Below are positions 25,929-35,084 of a stretch of 64,000 nt of DNA, in pieces. Within the stretch, counting starts at the first letter, position 1. The number at the start of each line of letters is the position of its first letter. The notes below the pieces were generated by a model. The model saw only the letters and a list, made by a program, of their open reading frames with translations. It did not search any database and had not been told where the DNA came from. The position numbers and the translations under genes are program-made. Source of the stretch: Escarpia spicata (taxonomy: Eukaryota > Annelida > Polychaeta > Sabellida > Siboglinidae); the NCBI GenBank assembly GCA_963995525.1, contig OZ023207.1, positions 34,380,792 through 34,444,791 of the forward strand, given 5' to 3'.

Positions 25929-26342
25929 CTACTTCGTGAAAAATATATCCCTCGATAATGTCTGTTCCTTTCGACGCCGCCTCTTCTTACTGGATGTCAC
26001 CGCCTTACCCAGTGGCTTTATAGGTCGTCGTCGCTTTTTCTTCGGCGACGGCTTATTCAGCACTCCGTCGGGAAGGTCGGCGCCGGCCTCTTTCGCGCGT
26101 CGTTTTACAGACTGTTTCAAATTCTTGCCGGCAACGACGTCCTGCGCCACGCGTACACCCGTGTTAAGGGCGCGCTTTCCCAACGCCAAGGCGCCTCTCT
26201 TGATAAGCGGCATGGCGCTTCGAAACAGGCTCCCGAAGATATTGCCCAGGCCGTGACCTCGCTGCCCTCGACCGCCGATGAAGACCGGTAGATTGCCGCC
26301 GACCTGTCGAATGTAGTAGTCCTCGTACACGTTACGTCCCAT
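25929..26342 (-). CDS. basic virion protein, adenovirus pVI/pX-like
   Basis: A 137-aa intact frame from ATG 26342 (MGRNVYEDYYIRQ). A Gly-rich amphipathic segment (GLGNIFGSLFRSAMPLIKRGA) is followed by a strongly basic tail (SPKKKRRRPIKPLGK and KKRRRRKEQ). This resembles the small Polinton/adintovirus protein compared with adenovirus membrane-lytic pVI or core pX. The gene lies between penton and major capsid with almost no spacing, so the capsid genes are probably co-expressed. Confidence 0.75.
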   Translation of the reverse strand: MGRNVYEDYYIRQVGGNLPVFIGGRGQRGHGLGNIFGSLFRSAMPLIKRGALALGKRALNTGVRVAQDVVAGKNLKQSVKRRAKEAGADLPDGVLNKPSPKKKRRRPIKPLGKAVTSSKKRRRRKEQTLSRDIFFTK

Positions 26343-26344
26343 CG

Positions 26345-27188
26345 TCAAAACAGTTTAGATTTACAGCGTCTCATGTGAAGCGTCGACACGAGTTTCCCCT
26401 GCTCGAATGGTATAGGTCGACCGATGTAGTCTCTTATATCGATCTCGACCGAATCGAATTGTCGCCGTAGGAGATGTACGTATTGGACGCGGTCGAAGGT
26501 ATTCGATACCGTGGCCCCGTTCTTGCATTGGACGGGGGTGGTTCGGAGGAGCGGGGCGAACGCGTCACCGACGACGCACAGTTCGTGGAGGTCCGTGTAC
26601 ACGTACAGGGTGTTGAGTCCACGATGCATGTCCACCGTGTGTTCTCCAACATACTCCAAGGTACACGCGACGGGATCGGTGGTGATGATGACTTCACCGA
26701 CGGCGTCCTTCAAGAGGGGGCTCGCGATGACGGTCGAATCGAAACCTAGCACGGTCTTCAGATGGCGCCCATGGGGGATGTTAAATTCGACACCCGCCGA
26801 CATATGTAGCGTCATCCGATTAGAGATCGGGCTGTCATTCAGCCGTGTCTTGACCGTTTTGGTGGTCAGCTTCGCCAGTGCCTCGTTGATTTTATTGTTC
26901 AACTCGTAGGGACCCTTGTAATGACCGTAAGGAATGTTGCCCTGTCGGTAAATCGGACTACCGTCGTCGTTGCAGTAAACCCCCAGTTCGCCCTTCTTGG
27001 AAGCCAGGTAAAAGTACGCGTCCCCGGCTCTCACGTTGTACCACGTATTCGGGTACTGTAGCGCCACCAGGCCGCATTCCCATGCGTTGCGGCAGAGACG
27101 TGATGTAGTGAGTCAACGTGTTATCGGGGTGCGCCTTCATAGACGCGTTGCTCGGTAGGGTCAGGTAAAAGTCAGACGATGCCTCCAT
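26345..27188 (-). pseudogene. Polinton penton (minor capsid) protein, frameshifted
   Basis: ATG 27188 starts MEASSDFYLTLPSNASM; after YITSLPQR the frame shifts (about 27095) and resumes as NAWECGLVALQYPNTWYNV. The C-terminal half has the family blocks LNTLYVYTDLHELCVVGD, FDRVQYVHLLRRQF and EIDIRDYIGRPIPFEQGK followed by STLHMRR. The family is a predicted single jelly-roll vertex protein. The start codon sits inside the end of the upstream membrane-protein gene (17-nt overlap). One indel is the only lesion seen. Confidence 0.85.
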
Positions 27189-27495
27189 CGCTGCGTCTCA
27201 TAGACGGACTCGGGAGTAGGTAACCGAGACAGCTACTTAACAGCGCCGTCCACAAGTTGGAGTCTCCCTGACCTCTCGTCAGATTGTATATACTCATGAC
27301 GATAACCGCGTACAGGACGACGATCTGACACAGGAAGATGATCTCGGCTTTAGGGCAGTCGTTCCCGCAGAAACGCCGCGGAACGTGTTCGCGGACGGAG
27401 GTGGTGGTAGACTCGGTAGAGTCGACGAAGTCTGTGGTTGTGGCTACGTCGACATTGAAGGAGTCTGCGGCGGCGGCTGTCTCCTCGTCGTTCAT
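27172..27495 (-). CDS. small single-pass membrane protein of Polinton
   Basis: 107 aa, intact, ATG 27495. The first ~40 residues are acidic and Ser/Thr-rich, followed by a Cys/Lys/Glu segment (CGNDCPKAEIIF), a hydrophobic helix (IIFLCQIVVLYAVIVMSIYN), and the conserved NLWTALLSSCLGYLLPSPS tail. Similar small membrane proteins lie next to the penton gene in other Polintons. Function unknown. Confidence 0.7.
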   Translation of the reverse strand: MNDEETAAAADSFNVDVATTTDFVDSTESTTTSVREHVPRRFCGNDCPKAEIIFLCQIVVLYAVIVMSIYNLTRGQGDSNLWTALLSSCLGYLLPSPSMRRSDGGIV

Positions 27496-27626
27496 CGTAG
27501 CGCCACTGCGGTCTCTTAATGCAGCACCCTCCTTTATAGTCGTCGTTGCATGCTGCTTCGTGTAGTCGCGAGCACCCCCAGTGTCGCATCCACAACATGA
27601 CGTCTACCGTCCGACGCTACGACCTC
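27496..27626. other. short spacer between integrase and membrane-protein genes
   Basis: No frame of interest. It contains a minus-strand TATAAAGG-like sequence near 27533 that could serve as a core promoter for the capsid gene set. Confidence 0.35.
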
Positions 27627-28785
27627 CTACCCTTTATAATCCAAGAGCGCCTTGGCGTCGATCCAGCTGTTGAAGGAAGCCGGGTAACCGCTCCATTTCA
27701 CGAGCACCTCCGCTCCACCCCCTTTACGACGACGCTGTAGAACGGCCTCCACACGATACAGTTTATCCTACGTGACGACTACCCGTTGCAGTTCCGGTTC
27801 GTAGAAGGAGCCGTCTAGCGGCGTCCCGGCGTCGTCGTCCAGTCGATAAACGGGCGGATCGGACTGGTGTGCCTCTACGACGGTGAAAAGTGCATCGCTC
27901 CAGTTAGCCATGTACCCTTTTTTGAACCGACCTTTCGCCTTGCTGATGCGTACGCGATCTCCCTCTCGTAGTTTCGGTTTGCTGCCACCACCACCACCAC
28001 CACCGCCGTACAACCGTTGCCATACGCTCTCCTGATTCGCGGCGTTAACGCACGCCGGTGTCGTACCGATGCTTCGATGGTAGGCGTTATTGTACGACCG
28101 TACTAGATGCGGCAACGGCTCTACGTATCGCAGCGTCTGATGTTTCGTAAAATACCGCGACATGCGCGTCTTCAACGTCCGATTGAACCGTTCCACGACA
28201 CCAGCTTTAGTCTCCTCGATATGCGTCACAAAATGGTGGACGCCGTAGTCCTTCAAGAGTTTCTGTAGGGGTCTGTTAGAAACTCCGTGCCCTTATCGGT
28301 CTGCAGCGCGTTCGGCGGTTGTTCCTCCTGCAGCAGGGTCTCGAAGGCCGCGACGAGCGCCGCGCCTGATTTACTCTTCAACGGGACGCCCGTTTCGAGA
28401 AGACGTCGATAACCGTCAACAGGAATGTTATACTGTCATTGTGTTTTTTTAGTGTAGCTACGTCGACCAAATCCGCTTGCCACTGCTGGTTTCGACCGCC
28501 TACGATAAAGCAACGTCGTTTGAAATGTCGTTTAACGGGTTTGTGCAGGGTGTACGTATACTGTGCCGCTAGACACCGCTTGACGATCGGTTTGCCTACT
28601 ACGGCCGCCCCCCTGTGCAACGCGTCGACGCCGCCGTAACTGCCCGCCTGTTTTGGATCGTAATAGACGCGCTTCAGGCGGTCGTCATCGTGTCGGCTTT
28701 TTTGAGTTCGACGCTTTCGTTGCGCACGACGAGGACGCCCGGACACGACGACGACGACGAACGATCGACGACGACTAATATACAC
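27627..28785 (-). pseudogene. INT: Polinton retroviral-type integrase with chromodomain, disrupted
   Basis: The N-terminal part has RVYYDPKQAGSYGGVDALHR. The catalytic triad is visible: Asp in QWQADLVDVATL, Asp in QTDKGTEF, Glu in KAGVVERFNRTLK. A Gly run (eight glycines) and an SH3-like SKPKLREGDRVRISKAKGRF segment follow, then a chromodomain (EAVLQRRRKGG, EVLVKWSGYP, FNSWIDAKALL) ending at a stop at 27627. Lesions are frameshifts near 28385 and 28265 and an in-frame TAG at 27768-27770 just before the chromodomain. The exact start is unclear; the frame opens with GTG at 28785. The enzyme makes the 6-bp staggered insertion seen at the element ends. Confidence 0.93.
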
Positions 28786-28850
28786 ATATAGACAGCGACA
28801 GCCGCTGCGACGATGACGAGGATGACGACTACCGACCGTCGAGGCGTCAT
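28674..28850 (-). CDS. possible short N-terminal transmembrane ORF overlapping integrase start
   Basis: From ATG 28850 a 58-codon frame reads MTPRRSVVVILVIVAAAVAVYM, a clear signal-anchor-like helix, then a Ser/Asp-rich linker, and stops at 28674 inside the integrase N-terminus in another frame. An A6 run lies where the two frames could be joined by one indel. It may be an independent small membrane protein or the original integrase N-terminus. Confidence 0.35.
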   Translation of the reverse strand: MTPRRSVVVILVIVAAAVAVYMCILVVVDRSSSSSCPGVLVVRNESVELKKADTMTTA

Positions 28851-28938
28851 TGCGGTAAGTGACTCGGACGGCAATGTTTCATCCGCATTAACAGGTCTCC
28901 CACGCCGCCTCCAAGACTCTGCTACGACGACTACGTTT

Positions 28939-29651
28939 TCAACCCGGCGTCACCTCTTTTTCAGCTAGCCGCCGCTGCTGCTGCACCCACGCCGCCCCGA
29001 GACGGCGACTGCGTTTACTACCCGGCGTCGCCTCCTCTTCTAGCTGCTTCGGCCGCCGCTGCTGCATGTACAACGCTCGATACCGGGGGTTACCGACGAA
29101 TTCCGTAGGGATGTTCAGACCCCTCATACGCTCCCCGAACGCTTTCCACCCTACAGGTGGCGCCATCTTCTTTCTCGTTCGCATGAGGTCGTTCACGAGA
29201 TCAACCATGTTACTGCCCAAAAAATTTGACCGTCGTACACGAACTCGCCGCGGTCGTTCAATAGACACGACGGATCGGTTTTCATTTTCGCGATAACGAG
29301 GCTTGCTTTCCCTTTCAGAGTTTTCGGCACGCTGTCCACGATCTCGCGTTCTATAGCGTTCAAGGGTGCCGCCTCCTCCTCAACCGGTGTCGTCGTCGTC
29401 TCGTTGTTCACCACCGACACGCGTACTGGCTGCGCCGCTCGAGCCGCCTCTTTTGCGATACTCAGCAGTTGATTGTACGACACCACCTTATCGCGTTCGG
29501 ATCAATCCGACCGGTCTACAACATCCTTCATGTCGCTCTCCAGGCTACTCGTTGCGCGTGAAAGGATCGTGCTCGGCGGCTGGTCGATGAGCGGTAGGAG
29601 GCTCTCCACCAACCGCGGGTCGACCAACGCCATCTTCTTCGCGTGCTTCAT
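28939..29651 (-). pseudogene. conserved Polinton ORF of unknown function, disrupted
   Basis: ATG 29651 starts MKHAKKMALVDPRLVESLLP, followed by an in-frame TGA (near 29508), then KVVSYNQLLSIAKEA, a Thr/Glu linker, LNDRGEFVYDGQIF, a frameshift at an A/T run near 29220, and GSNMVDLVNDLMRTRKKM with GWKAFGERMRGLN. The same order of blocks is familiar from other Polintons, next to integrase. It has no known function. The start is 3 nt from the previous gene's stop. Confidence 0.7.
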
Positions 29652-29653
29652 CT

Positions 29654-29997
29654 TCACCCGATAACCTGTCTGAGCAGGGGGAGAAGGACGGTGCTCGCTA
29701 ACGGTGCTAGCAACGCCGTCAGAAGACCTCCCGCTCCCGTTTGCAGGATGGCCCGCTTCTGTTTGACGGGTACTTTTTTGCCGCTAGCTTATGCAAGTGG
29801 TTCCTGTATTTTAACAGTACTCTTTTCTGCTTCGATAGTTCCTCGTTCCCTTTCAGAATGTTGTACGCGCAATGGCACAGACTACAGATGAGGTCGGAGT
29901 CCGCGCGGGCGATTACGGCTTTTCGCAGCTGGACGTTCCTCTTATATATATTCAGCATCTGCAAGGCCAGGATATGTCTCTTCACGCGGTCCGTCAT
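29654..29997 (-). pseudogene. conserved small Polinton ORF, frameshifted
   Basis: ATG 29997 (MTDRVKRHILALQML). A helical, basic N-terminal part with CSLCHCAYNIL is followed by LLKYRNHLHKLAAKK. At a homopolymer near 29778 the frame shifts to KQKRAILQTGAGGLLTALLA, ending hydrophobic and stopping at 29654. This arrangement (basic coil plus hydrophobic tail) is seen in other Polintons. Function unknown. Confidence 0.65.
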
Positions 29998-30037
29998 CCT
30001 TAAAACGAATGATACGCGCAGTGACGACTCTCTCTTT

Positions 30038-30649
30038 TTATACTCGCTTCCTTACGTAGACGTACTGAAGGCGATCGTCGAGAAAAATGCACGTGCGCAG
30101 GCGCATGTCTTCCTCTGTTTCCTGTTTCAGGTCTACGAGGAGATAACCGTACGCTGCTGACGTGGCGTCTTTGAAGGCCTCTATCATGTAGTTGAACTTG
30201 CCCGGATACATCTGTTTTGCTAGGTGACCTACTTGTCCGGCGTCCCGGGGGCTCTTGAATAGCACCATGTATTTGTGCGGTTTTCTTTCCCTTTTGGAAA
30301 AATATTCTGCAGCAGTTGTACGACGGACGTATTACAGTGATGGCTTTTTTTTTGTAAACACGGTCGTGACCCTGCTATCTGTTTCCTCCATGAGATCATC
30401 GAGTACTAGAAGCGTCCTCGTTTTGGCGTCTAAACGCTTCGGATCCGGTAGGCCGTCTACGAATTATATTTTGGATGGCATAGAGGCATAGGCGGATTGC
30501 CACTGGCCGTAACACCACAGGAATTTCTCCGGCGGCGGCTCGATCATAGTGGTAGCGTGCTGTATTAGGCGAGCGACGAAAGTAGTCTTACCGCACCCCG
30601 TAGGGCCGGCCACTATACACCTAAAAGGATGCTTCAACGGCGCGCACAT
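30038..30649 (-). pseudogene. ATP: Polinton genome-packaging ATPase (FtsK/HerA type), disrupted
   Basis: ATG at 30649 starts MCAPLKHPFRC, leading to Walker A VAGPTGCGKTTFV. The frame has a TAA after YASMPSKI (near 30471), continues FVDGLPDPKRL, then Walker B TRTLLVLDDLMEETDS. A further shift occurs at an A9 run (near 30350) and one near 30270, after which VLFKSPRDAGQVGHLAKQMYP and the C-terminal helix region follow. The family (A32-like) pumps DNA into capsids. Confidence 0.92.
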
Positions 30650-30700
30650 ATTCACGACTGGCGCGTGCGGCAACGAGCGATGACTTTTTATTCGTTTCTT

Positions 30701-31129
30701 CTATACTCGTCGCGCACCTCCATCAATAATTTGCCCCTCTCTGCCTCCGTGGCCAATACCCCAGAAGGCTTCGTACGACGGCACCCACTCCACCAATTCG
30801 GCTTTCCCTGTAGCCAATAGGGCGTCTTTCAACTTCTTTGACCCTCCGAACTTGTACTTCAACAGGCTCTTCATGCACTCGACCCTAACGGCGTACCATT
30901 CGGCGTCCGTTCTCCTTTTCTCGATTCTGTGACTTCGGCGTTTTGCAATATAGCCAGACCACGACTCTTTGATGTACTCGGCGCCTTTGTCGTCTTCGTG
31001 AAACATCGCTCTTCTAAAATGATAAGCGTGCTCTACGGACCTGAAGCCCCGACCGTATGCCACCACTCGACACGGATACCAGTTCGACAGGAACGACGCC
31101 GACCCGCGAAAATGTATAGGAGGCGTCAT
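30701..31129 (-). CDS. NADAR/YbiA-family protein (DUF1768), Polinton accessory gene
   Basis: An intact 142-aa frame from ATG 31129. It matches the NADAR (YbiA) fold along its length: FRGSASFLSNWYPCRV at the N-terminus, the GRGFRSVEHAYHFRRAM block with the conserved Glu, an IKESWSGYIAKRRSHRI helix, WYAVRVECMKSLLKYKF, LLATGKAELVEWVP and the closing FWGIG. NADAR proteins act on NAD/ADP-ribose-type substrates, and members remove ADP-ribose from modified guanine or hydrolyse riboflavin intermediates. It is the outermost right gene, next to the ATPase, and is undamaged while most core genes are broken. A counter-defence role against ADP-ribosylation is inference. Confidence 0.88.
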   Translation of the reverse strand: MTPPIHFRGSASFLSNWYPCRVVAYGRGFRSVEHAYHFRRAMFHEDDKGAEYIKESWSGYIAKRRSHRIEKRRTDAEWYAVRVECMKSLLKYKFGGSKKLKDALLATGKAELVEWVPSYEAFWGIGHGGREGQIIDGGARRV

Positions 31130-31169
31130 ACTGCTGCCACTCTGCTACTGTGTACCCCGCCTCTCGTCC

Positions 31170-31390
31170 GCACTATATATATATATATATATACACACAC
31201 TAACAATATCGCTAGAGGACTAAGAGCACACATAACCGCTAGAGGATACGTAAGTACTTAGAACAGATGGCGGACTGGCAGAAAGTATGTCCTAACAATG
31301 CCACTAGAGGGCAGATAACACACATACACCACACATAGGTCCTAACAATGCCACTAGTGGGCAGATAGCACACATATGCCGCTAGAGAGC
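31170..31390. repeat. right subterminal tandem repeats with CTCF-like motifs
   Basis: After a (TA)n/(CA)n tract (about 31175-31200), a 50-bp unit is repeated with CCTAACAATGCCACTAG at 31291 and 31341. Related CGCTAGAGGA words lie at about 31210 and 31237 and a CCGCTAGAGAGCA at 31379. CCACTAGAGGGCA (31301-31313) fits the CTCF core consensus CCASYAGRKGGCR at every position. Confidence 0.75.
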
Positions 31391-31644
31391 AGCTCCATAA
31401 AACAACTGGCGGCGTGCCGCGGTGGGTGGTACCTGTCACTCAAAGGGTAATTACGCCTTTGATGTACTTTTTATTAGTAATGATTCAAAATCTTATAACA
31501 GGACTTTTTATTAGTAATGTGATTTTTTATTAGTAATGATTTAAGTTTGAGTCGGGGTCAACTCCGCCCCAAATCGCTTTGATGTTCCTTTGATGTTTAT
31601 GATTACTCGTTTTGCACGGGGGTCTCCACCACCTGATTACTACT
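31381..31644 (-). repeat. Polinton right terminal inverted repeat
   Basis: Reverse-complement partner of the left repeat, ending ...ATTACTACT at 31644. It carries the same CCGCGGTGGGTGGTACC and TTGCACGGGGGTCTCC blocks. Confidence 0.95.
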
Positions 31645-31650
31645 AATGTC
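31645..31650. repeat. Polinton target-site duplication, right
   Basis: AATGTC, identical to 15701-15706. Confidence 0.95.
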
Positions 31651-31810
31651 ATTATCCAAAAGGATAGGTTTATTATTATCAGTTATGGTTGGAGTCGTCC
31701 GACGATTACGTCTACGACCGCCCAGTATAAGCTATACTCATAAACAAATATATCAACAAACGTTTCTTTACTAACCTAGATTTATCCATTAAGTAATTAT
31801 ACTAACATCG

Positions 31811-31833
31811 CACACACACACACACACACACAC

Positions 31834-31892
<59 letters not shown>

Positions 31893-31905
31893 ACACCCAC
31901 ACACA
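31811..31905. repeat. (CA)n microsatellite
   Basis: Long CA run with minor interruptions. Confidence 0.95.
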
Positions 31906-32089
31906 CATATATATTTGTGTGTGTTATGTTAAGTCATTAGGCTGACCTTTTGTACTCCTTCCACACTCAAACAAATGAAAATCTAATCACAAAACTGTGT
32001 TGGGTAACACATACATACATACCATTGTGTTGTTTATAAAATGGCAGAATCACCAACGCACGCACGCTCATTTATTTGCTTGATTTGGT

Positions 32090-33430
32090 TAGGATACATG
32101 AATGAATGAAAGTTTATTTTCAACAACAACATAAATACACATAGTAAAGTAGCTAATTAAATAGATATGTACAATTATCGAAAAAGGGAAAGAAGAAGTG
32201 TAACACTTATAAATACTTGCCCTGTTACTCTTTAAAGCATATATAGCATTGTATAACATGTGACATGACTTAGAATACATAATTATAATGTCATAATCGT
32301 GGTGCCGTTTGTAAAAGGAAGCTAAAGTAATAATATAACCCCAACACCATACATTTTTAAATACCTTCTAATTGAATACCTTTTCAATACTTTTTCTTTG
32401 TTTTAGAAAAGATGAATATTTTGACAACAAATTAGTTAGTTATCAAGATAATTCGAGAGTTTAACACCTTTAACTGATAGACACATACTTTTCACGTTAG
32501 TACGATAATAATATCGTGTAAAATTATGGACTTTTCTGGTTACATAGACAGATTCATGCATAGTGAAAAACTGTTGTACATTCTTTGCAAACTGATTATG
32601 ATAAACAACTTAAACATAATTACAGCAGTTCTCATCTCCACTATATCAGGTACTTTAAGAATGTGCAGATTATAGAACAACCTTGACGTATGACCCAACC
32701 TCTTAGCACCACAGAGTAATCTTATTACTCTTTAGTGTAGGCATTCGACATTTGTTGAGCAAGATTTGCCCCATATTTCAGCACAATACATAACATAAGG
32801 CAAAAAGAGGGAGTTATATAATATAAACATGCCATTTCTGTTAACCAAGAAGCTAGCTCTGTACATACTTGCACAAAACTTTGAGAGTTTCGATTTCACT
32901 AAGCAAATGTGATTTTTCCATGTTAACTTGTCGTCAATCAGAGCACCTAATAATAATAACGACTTCAGCTCTATTGAGTTCTTCCTAATTTATCTTTATA
33001 GAAATATTTGAATTCATTATGCGATTTCCAAATATCATATAATTTGTTTTTGTAACTTTTAGTGATAACCGATTTACGGCAAACCATACATGAAATTTGT
33101 TTAACCCAGTATTTGTCATCCGGATCAGTTCATCTAAATCACAATCACGACCAAATAAGTTAGTGTCAACTATAAACAGGATATACTTAAAAGCTGAAAC
33201 ATTACAAATGTCGTTTTTATGTATAATAAACAACTTTGGTCATTCAAACAAACCCTGTGGAACACCACAGCATACATCAAGTACCTCCGATTCACAATTG
33301 TTATACTGAACAAACCGTCAGCATCAAGTCCATCTCCATAGCTATTAACGTCTCCCACCCCCACAATATTTGGAATATGCACATCCCCCGGATGTTTCCA
33401 CCCAGACGTTCCCGCCGCCGGCGATAGAAC
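32090..33430 (-). pseudogene. non-LTR retrotransposon relic (RT and C-terminal part)
   Basis: Minus-strand frames at 33390-32985 give IIHKNDICNVSAFKYILF, a degenerate catalytic DTNLFGRDCDLDELIRMTN and KFHVWFAVNRLSLKVTKTNY, the fingers/palm order of LINE reverse transcriptase. Further left, heavily broken frames read HESVYVTRK and YYRTNVKSMCLSVKGVKL, typical of the C-terminal part of such elements. Many stops. It appears related to the fragment at 59854-60790. Confidence 0.75.
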
Positions 33431-33615
33431 AGTTTATAAAATAGAATGACGCTATTCGCATTTGTGAACTCCACGAACTTATCATTGACACGATGACGTT
33501 ATTTGATTTGTATAGCTTAATAACGCTTGCCAGGTTACCCTACAACCTCCCACCAGTACTTTATGGATGATCCCTAACAAAAAGAAATTTAAAATACGTA
33601 AAAAAGTAAATACAG

Positions 33616-33735
33616 GGGTAGTGTTTTCAACTTAACAGTAATATTTTGTGGGTACGCTCTAAACACTACGGTTGTGTTTTGAAGGTACGCTCAAAACACT
33701 ACCTTGGTGTTTTTGAGTGGTAGTGTTTTCAACTA
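33616..33735. repeat. dispersed palindromic repeat, copy 2
   Basis: Contains GGTACGCTCTAAACACTACG, GGTACGCTCAAAACACTACC and TGAGTGGTAGTGTTTTCAAC, in both orientations, matching copies at 15303 and 45822. Confidence 0.75.
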
Positions 33736-34090
33736 ACTAAACCGGCTCTAGAAACAACTGAAAACATCGGGAAAAGAGATTCTCAAATCAACCATGACAG
33801 TTCACATGACTCAAAACATCACATAGTAGTTTATATACAAATGTGCAGTCAGGCAGTCGGACTGGAAAACAAGAGGCATCAAAGACACGATCTGGCTTTA
33901 AAAAGGAACACATGAATCGAGATGAAGACAGGTACTGACTCTCATACATCAATGACGGTGTGTGTACTGGCTTAGACTACCAATTCTATTCAAAAACGTT
34001 TCCTTAGAATTATAAAATTTGCTTTGTGTGAAGTACTTAACATTTAATAAATGTCAGAAAGCAATATGTAAAAACAGTTTGAGCTAGTTT

Positions 34091-34157
34091 GAATTATTAA
34101 TTTCAGGGAATTAAATATATATATAATATATATTTAATTCCCTTAAATTAATAATTC
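34091..34157. repeat. near-perfect 67-bp palindrome
   Basis: GAATTATTAATTTCAGGGAA at the left is mirrored by TTCCCTTAAATTAATAATTC at the right, with TTAAATATATAT arms to the centre. It can form a cruciform. Confidence 0.85.
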
Positions 34158-34193
34158 ACAAGGCTCTCACAAATATATGTATATTTATTTCGA

Positions 34194-34195
34194 GG

Positions 34196-34232
<37 letters not shown>

Positions 34233-34345
34233 CAGAATTAATTAGTTCCGCGCATGTGAAGGATGGTAGCAACAGTGAACAAAGCAGCAGTGGAAAGTGA
34301 AAATAATTATTTTTATTACACGGTAATACAATAAGGAATTCTTTC
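34194..34345. repeat. (TA)n followed by a dispersed repeat shared with 61848-61950
   Basis: After a (TA)n run, TGTGAAGGATGGTAGCAACA and following bases match TGTGAATGATGGTAGCAACC at about 61870. Similarity covers roughly 100 bp. Family unknown. Confidence 0.6.
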
Positions 34346-34526
34346 AACACATAGCATTGCGTTTAACATCAAACAGCATCGCACGTAGCATCGCCAATAA
34401 TATCACACATAGCATCGCGCATCTCTCCATCGCATCGCGCCAAAACGTTCAAAACAAAACAGCTATCCTTCGATACAGTTGCACATGAGATACTGCGTCA
34501 ATAACTCCTATGTTATGATGGTACAC

Positions 34527-34570
34527 GTCATATCTGGTCGATTCCCACGAAACGTTGACAAATGGTGTTG
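34527..34570 (-). CDS. tentative small GT49 exon
   Basis: A strong acceptor (TTTTTGCCCCCCTAG) and a GTGTAC donor bound 44 nt coding TPFVNVSWESTRYD with two leading bases. The end is phase 0, which would join the exon at 7750-7877 (VTWKEHYEPYVVV) and resembles the N-x-x-W-x-x-x-x-x-Y segment before EPYVVV in GT49 enzymes. The start phase does not fit exon 38042-38151 directly, so one more exon would be needed between them. It may be chance. Confidence 0.35.
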
Positions 34571-35084
34571 CTAGGGGGGCAAAAATAAACATATGCGTAT
34601 AAAGTTGTGTTTTCTGTAGTACGAAAAGAACATATTGAGGTAATCGGAGAATAAGATTTGGCAAGTTAAATCCTCAAATTGAGCATTTCACAGCTAATAG
34701 AAATAGCAAGTGTTTAAGTTCTGAAACCATACGTCTGCACACAAGTCCCTCTACTTGGAAACTGCTATAACTATTTCATTTCACATTTACCTGTGAAATT
34801 TCATTTTCAATGTATGTTAAACACATGTGTGTTTTAAATTCAGTAAGAAATATGTTTCGGACTTCATTTTAAATTTTAAAGGGGATCTTTGAAGTATTTT
34901 GCGCTCTCTCAGACTTGATGTTTTATAAAGGTAACGTTCTGTTACATAATACCACTACGAGGGGAATGCATGTTTTATCTTTAAAATACATTCATGGCAA
35001 GGTATACACATTGAGTTTTCAACAGGGTATACCTTATTGACACTGATTTATAACTATCAATTTGTAGACAGTTTATAATTTGCA

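Larger units (their letters stand above)
15707..31644. mobile_element. Polinton/Maverick (adintovirus-like) element, full length 15938 bp
   Basis: The element is bounded by long terminal inverted repeats starting AGTAG, flanked by a perfect AATGTC duplication. Inside are the diagnostic Polinton genes: protein-primed DNA polymerase B, chromodomain integrase, packaging ATPase, adenovirus-type cysteine protease, major capsid and penton proteins. Genes are arranged convergently, plus strand on the left (17.8-24.1 kb) and minus strand on the right (31.1-24.3 kb). The coding part is much more GC-rich than the host flanks. Several core genes carry frameshifts or stops, so this copy looks inactive. 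It lies in an intron of the minus-strand GT49 gene, between exon 38042-38151 and exon 7750-7877. Confidence 0.98.

Noticed and set aside
15707..31644. Bacterial or viral contaminant contig
   Set aside because: Perfect 6-bp target duplication and host exons on both sides show it is integrated in the host chromosome.
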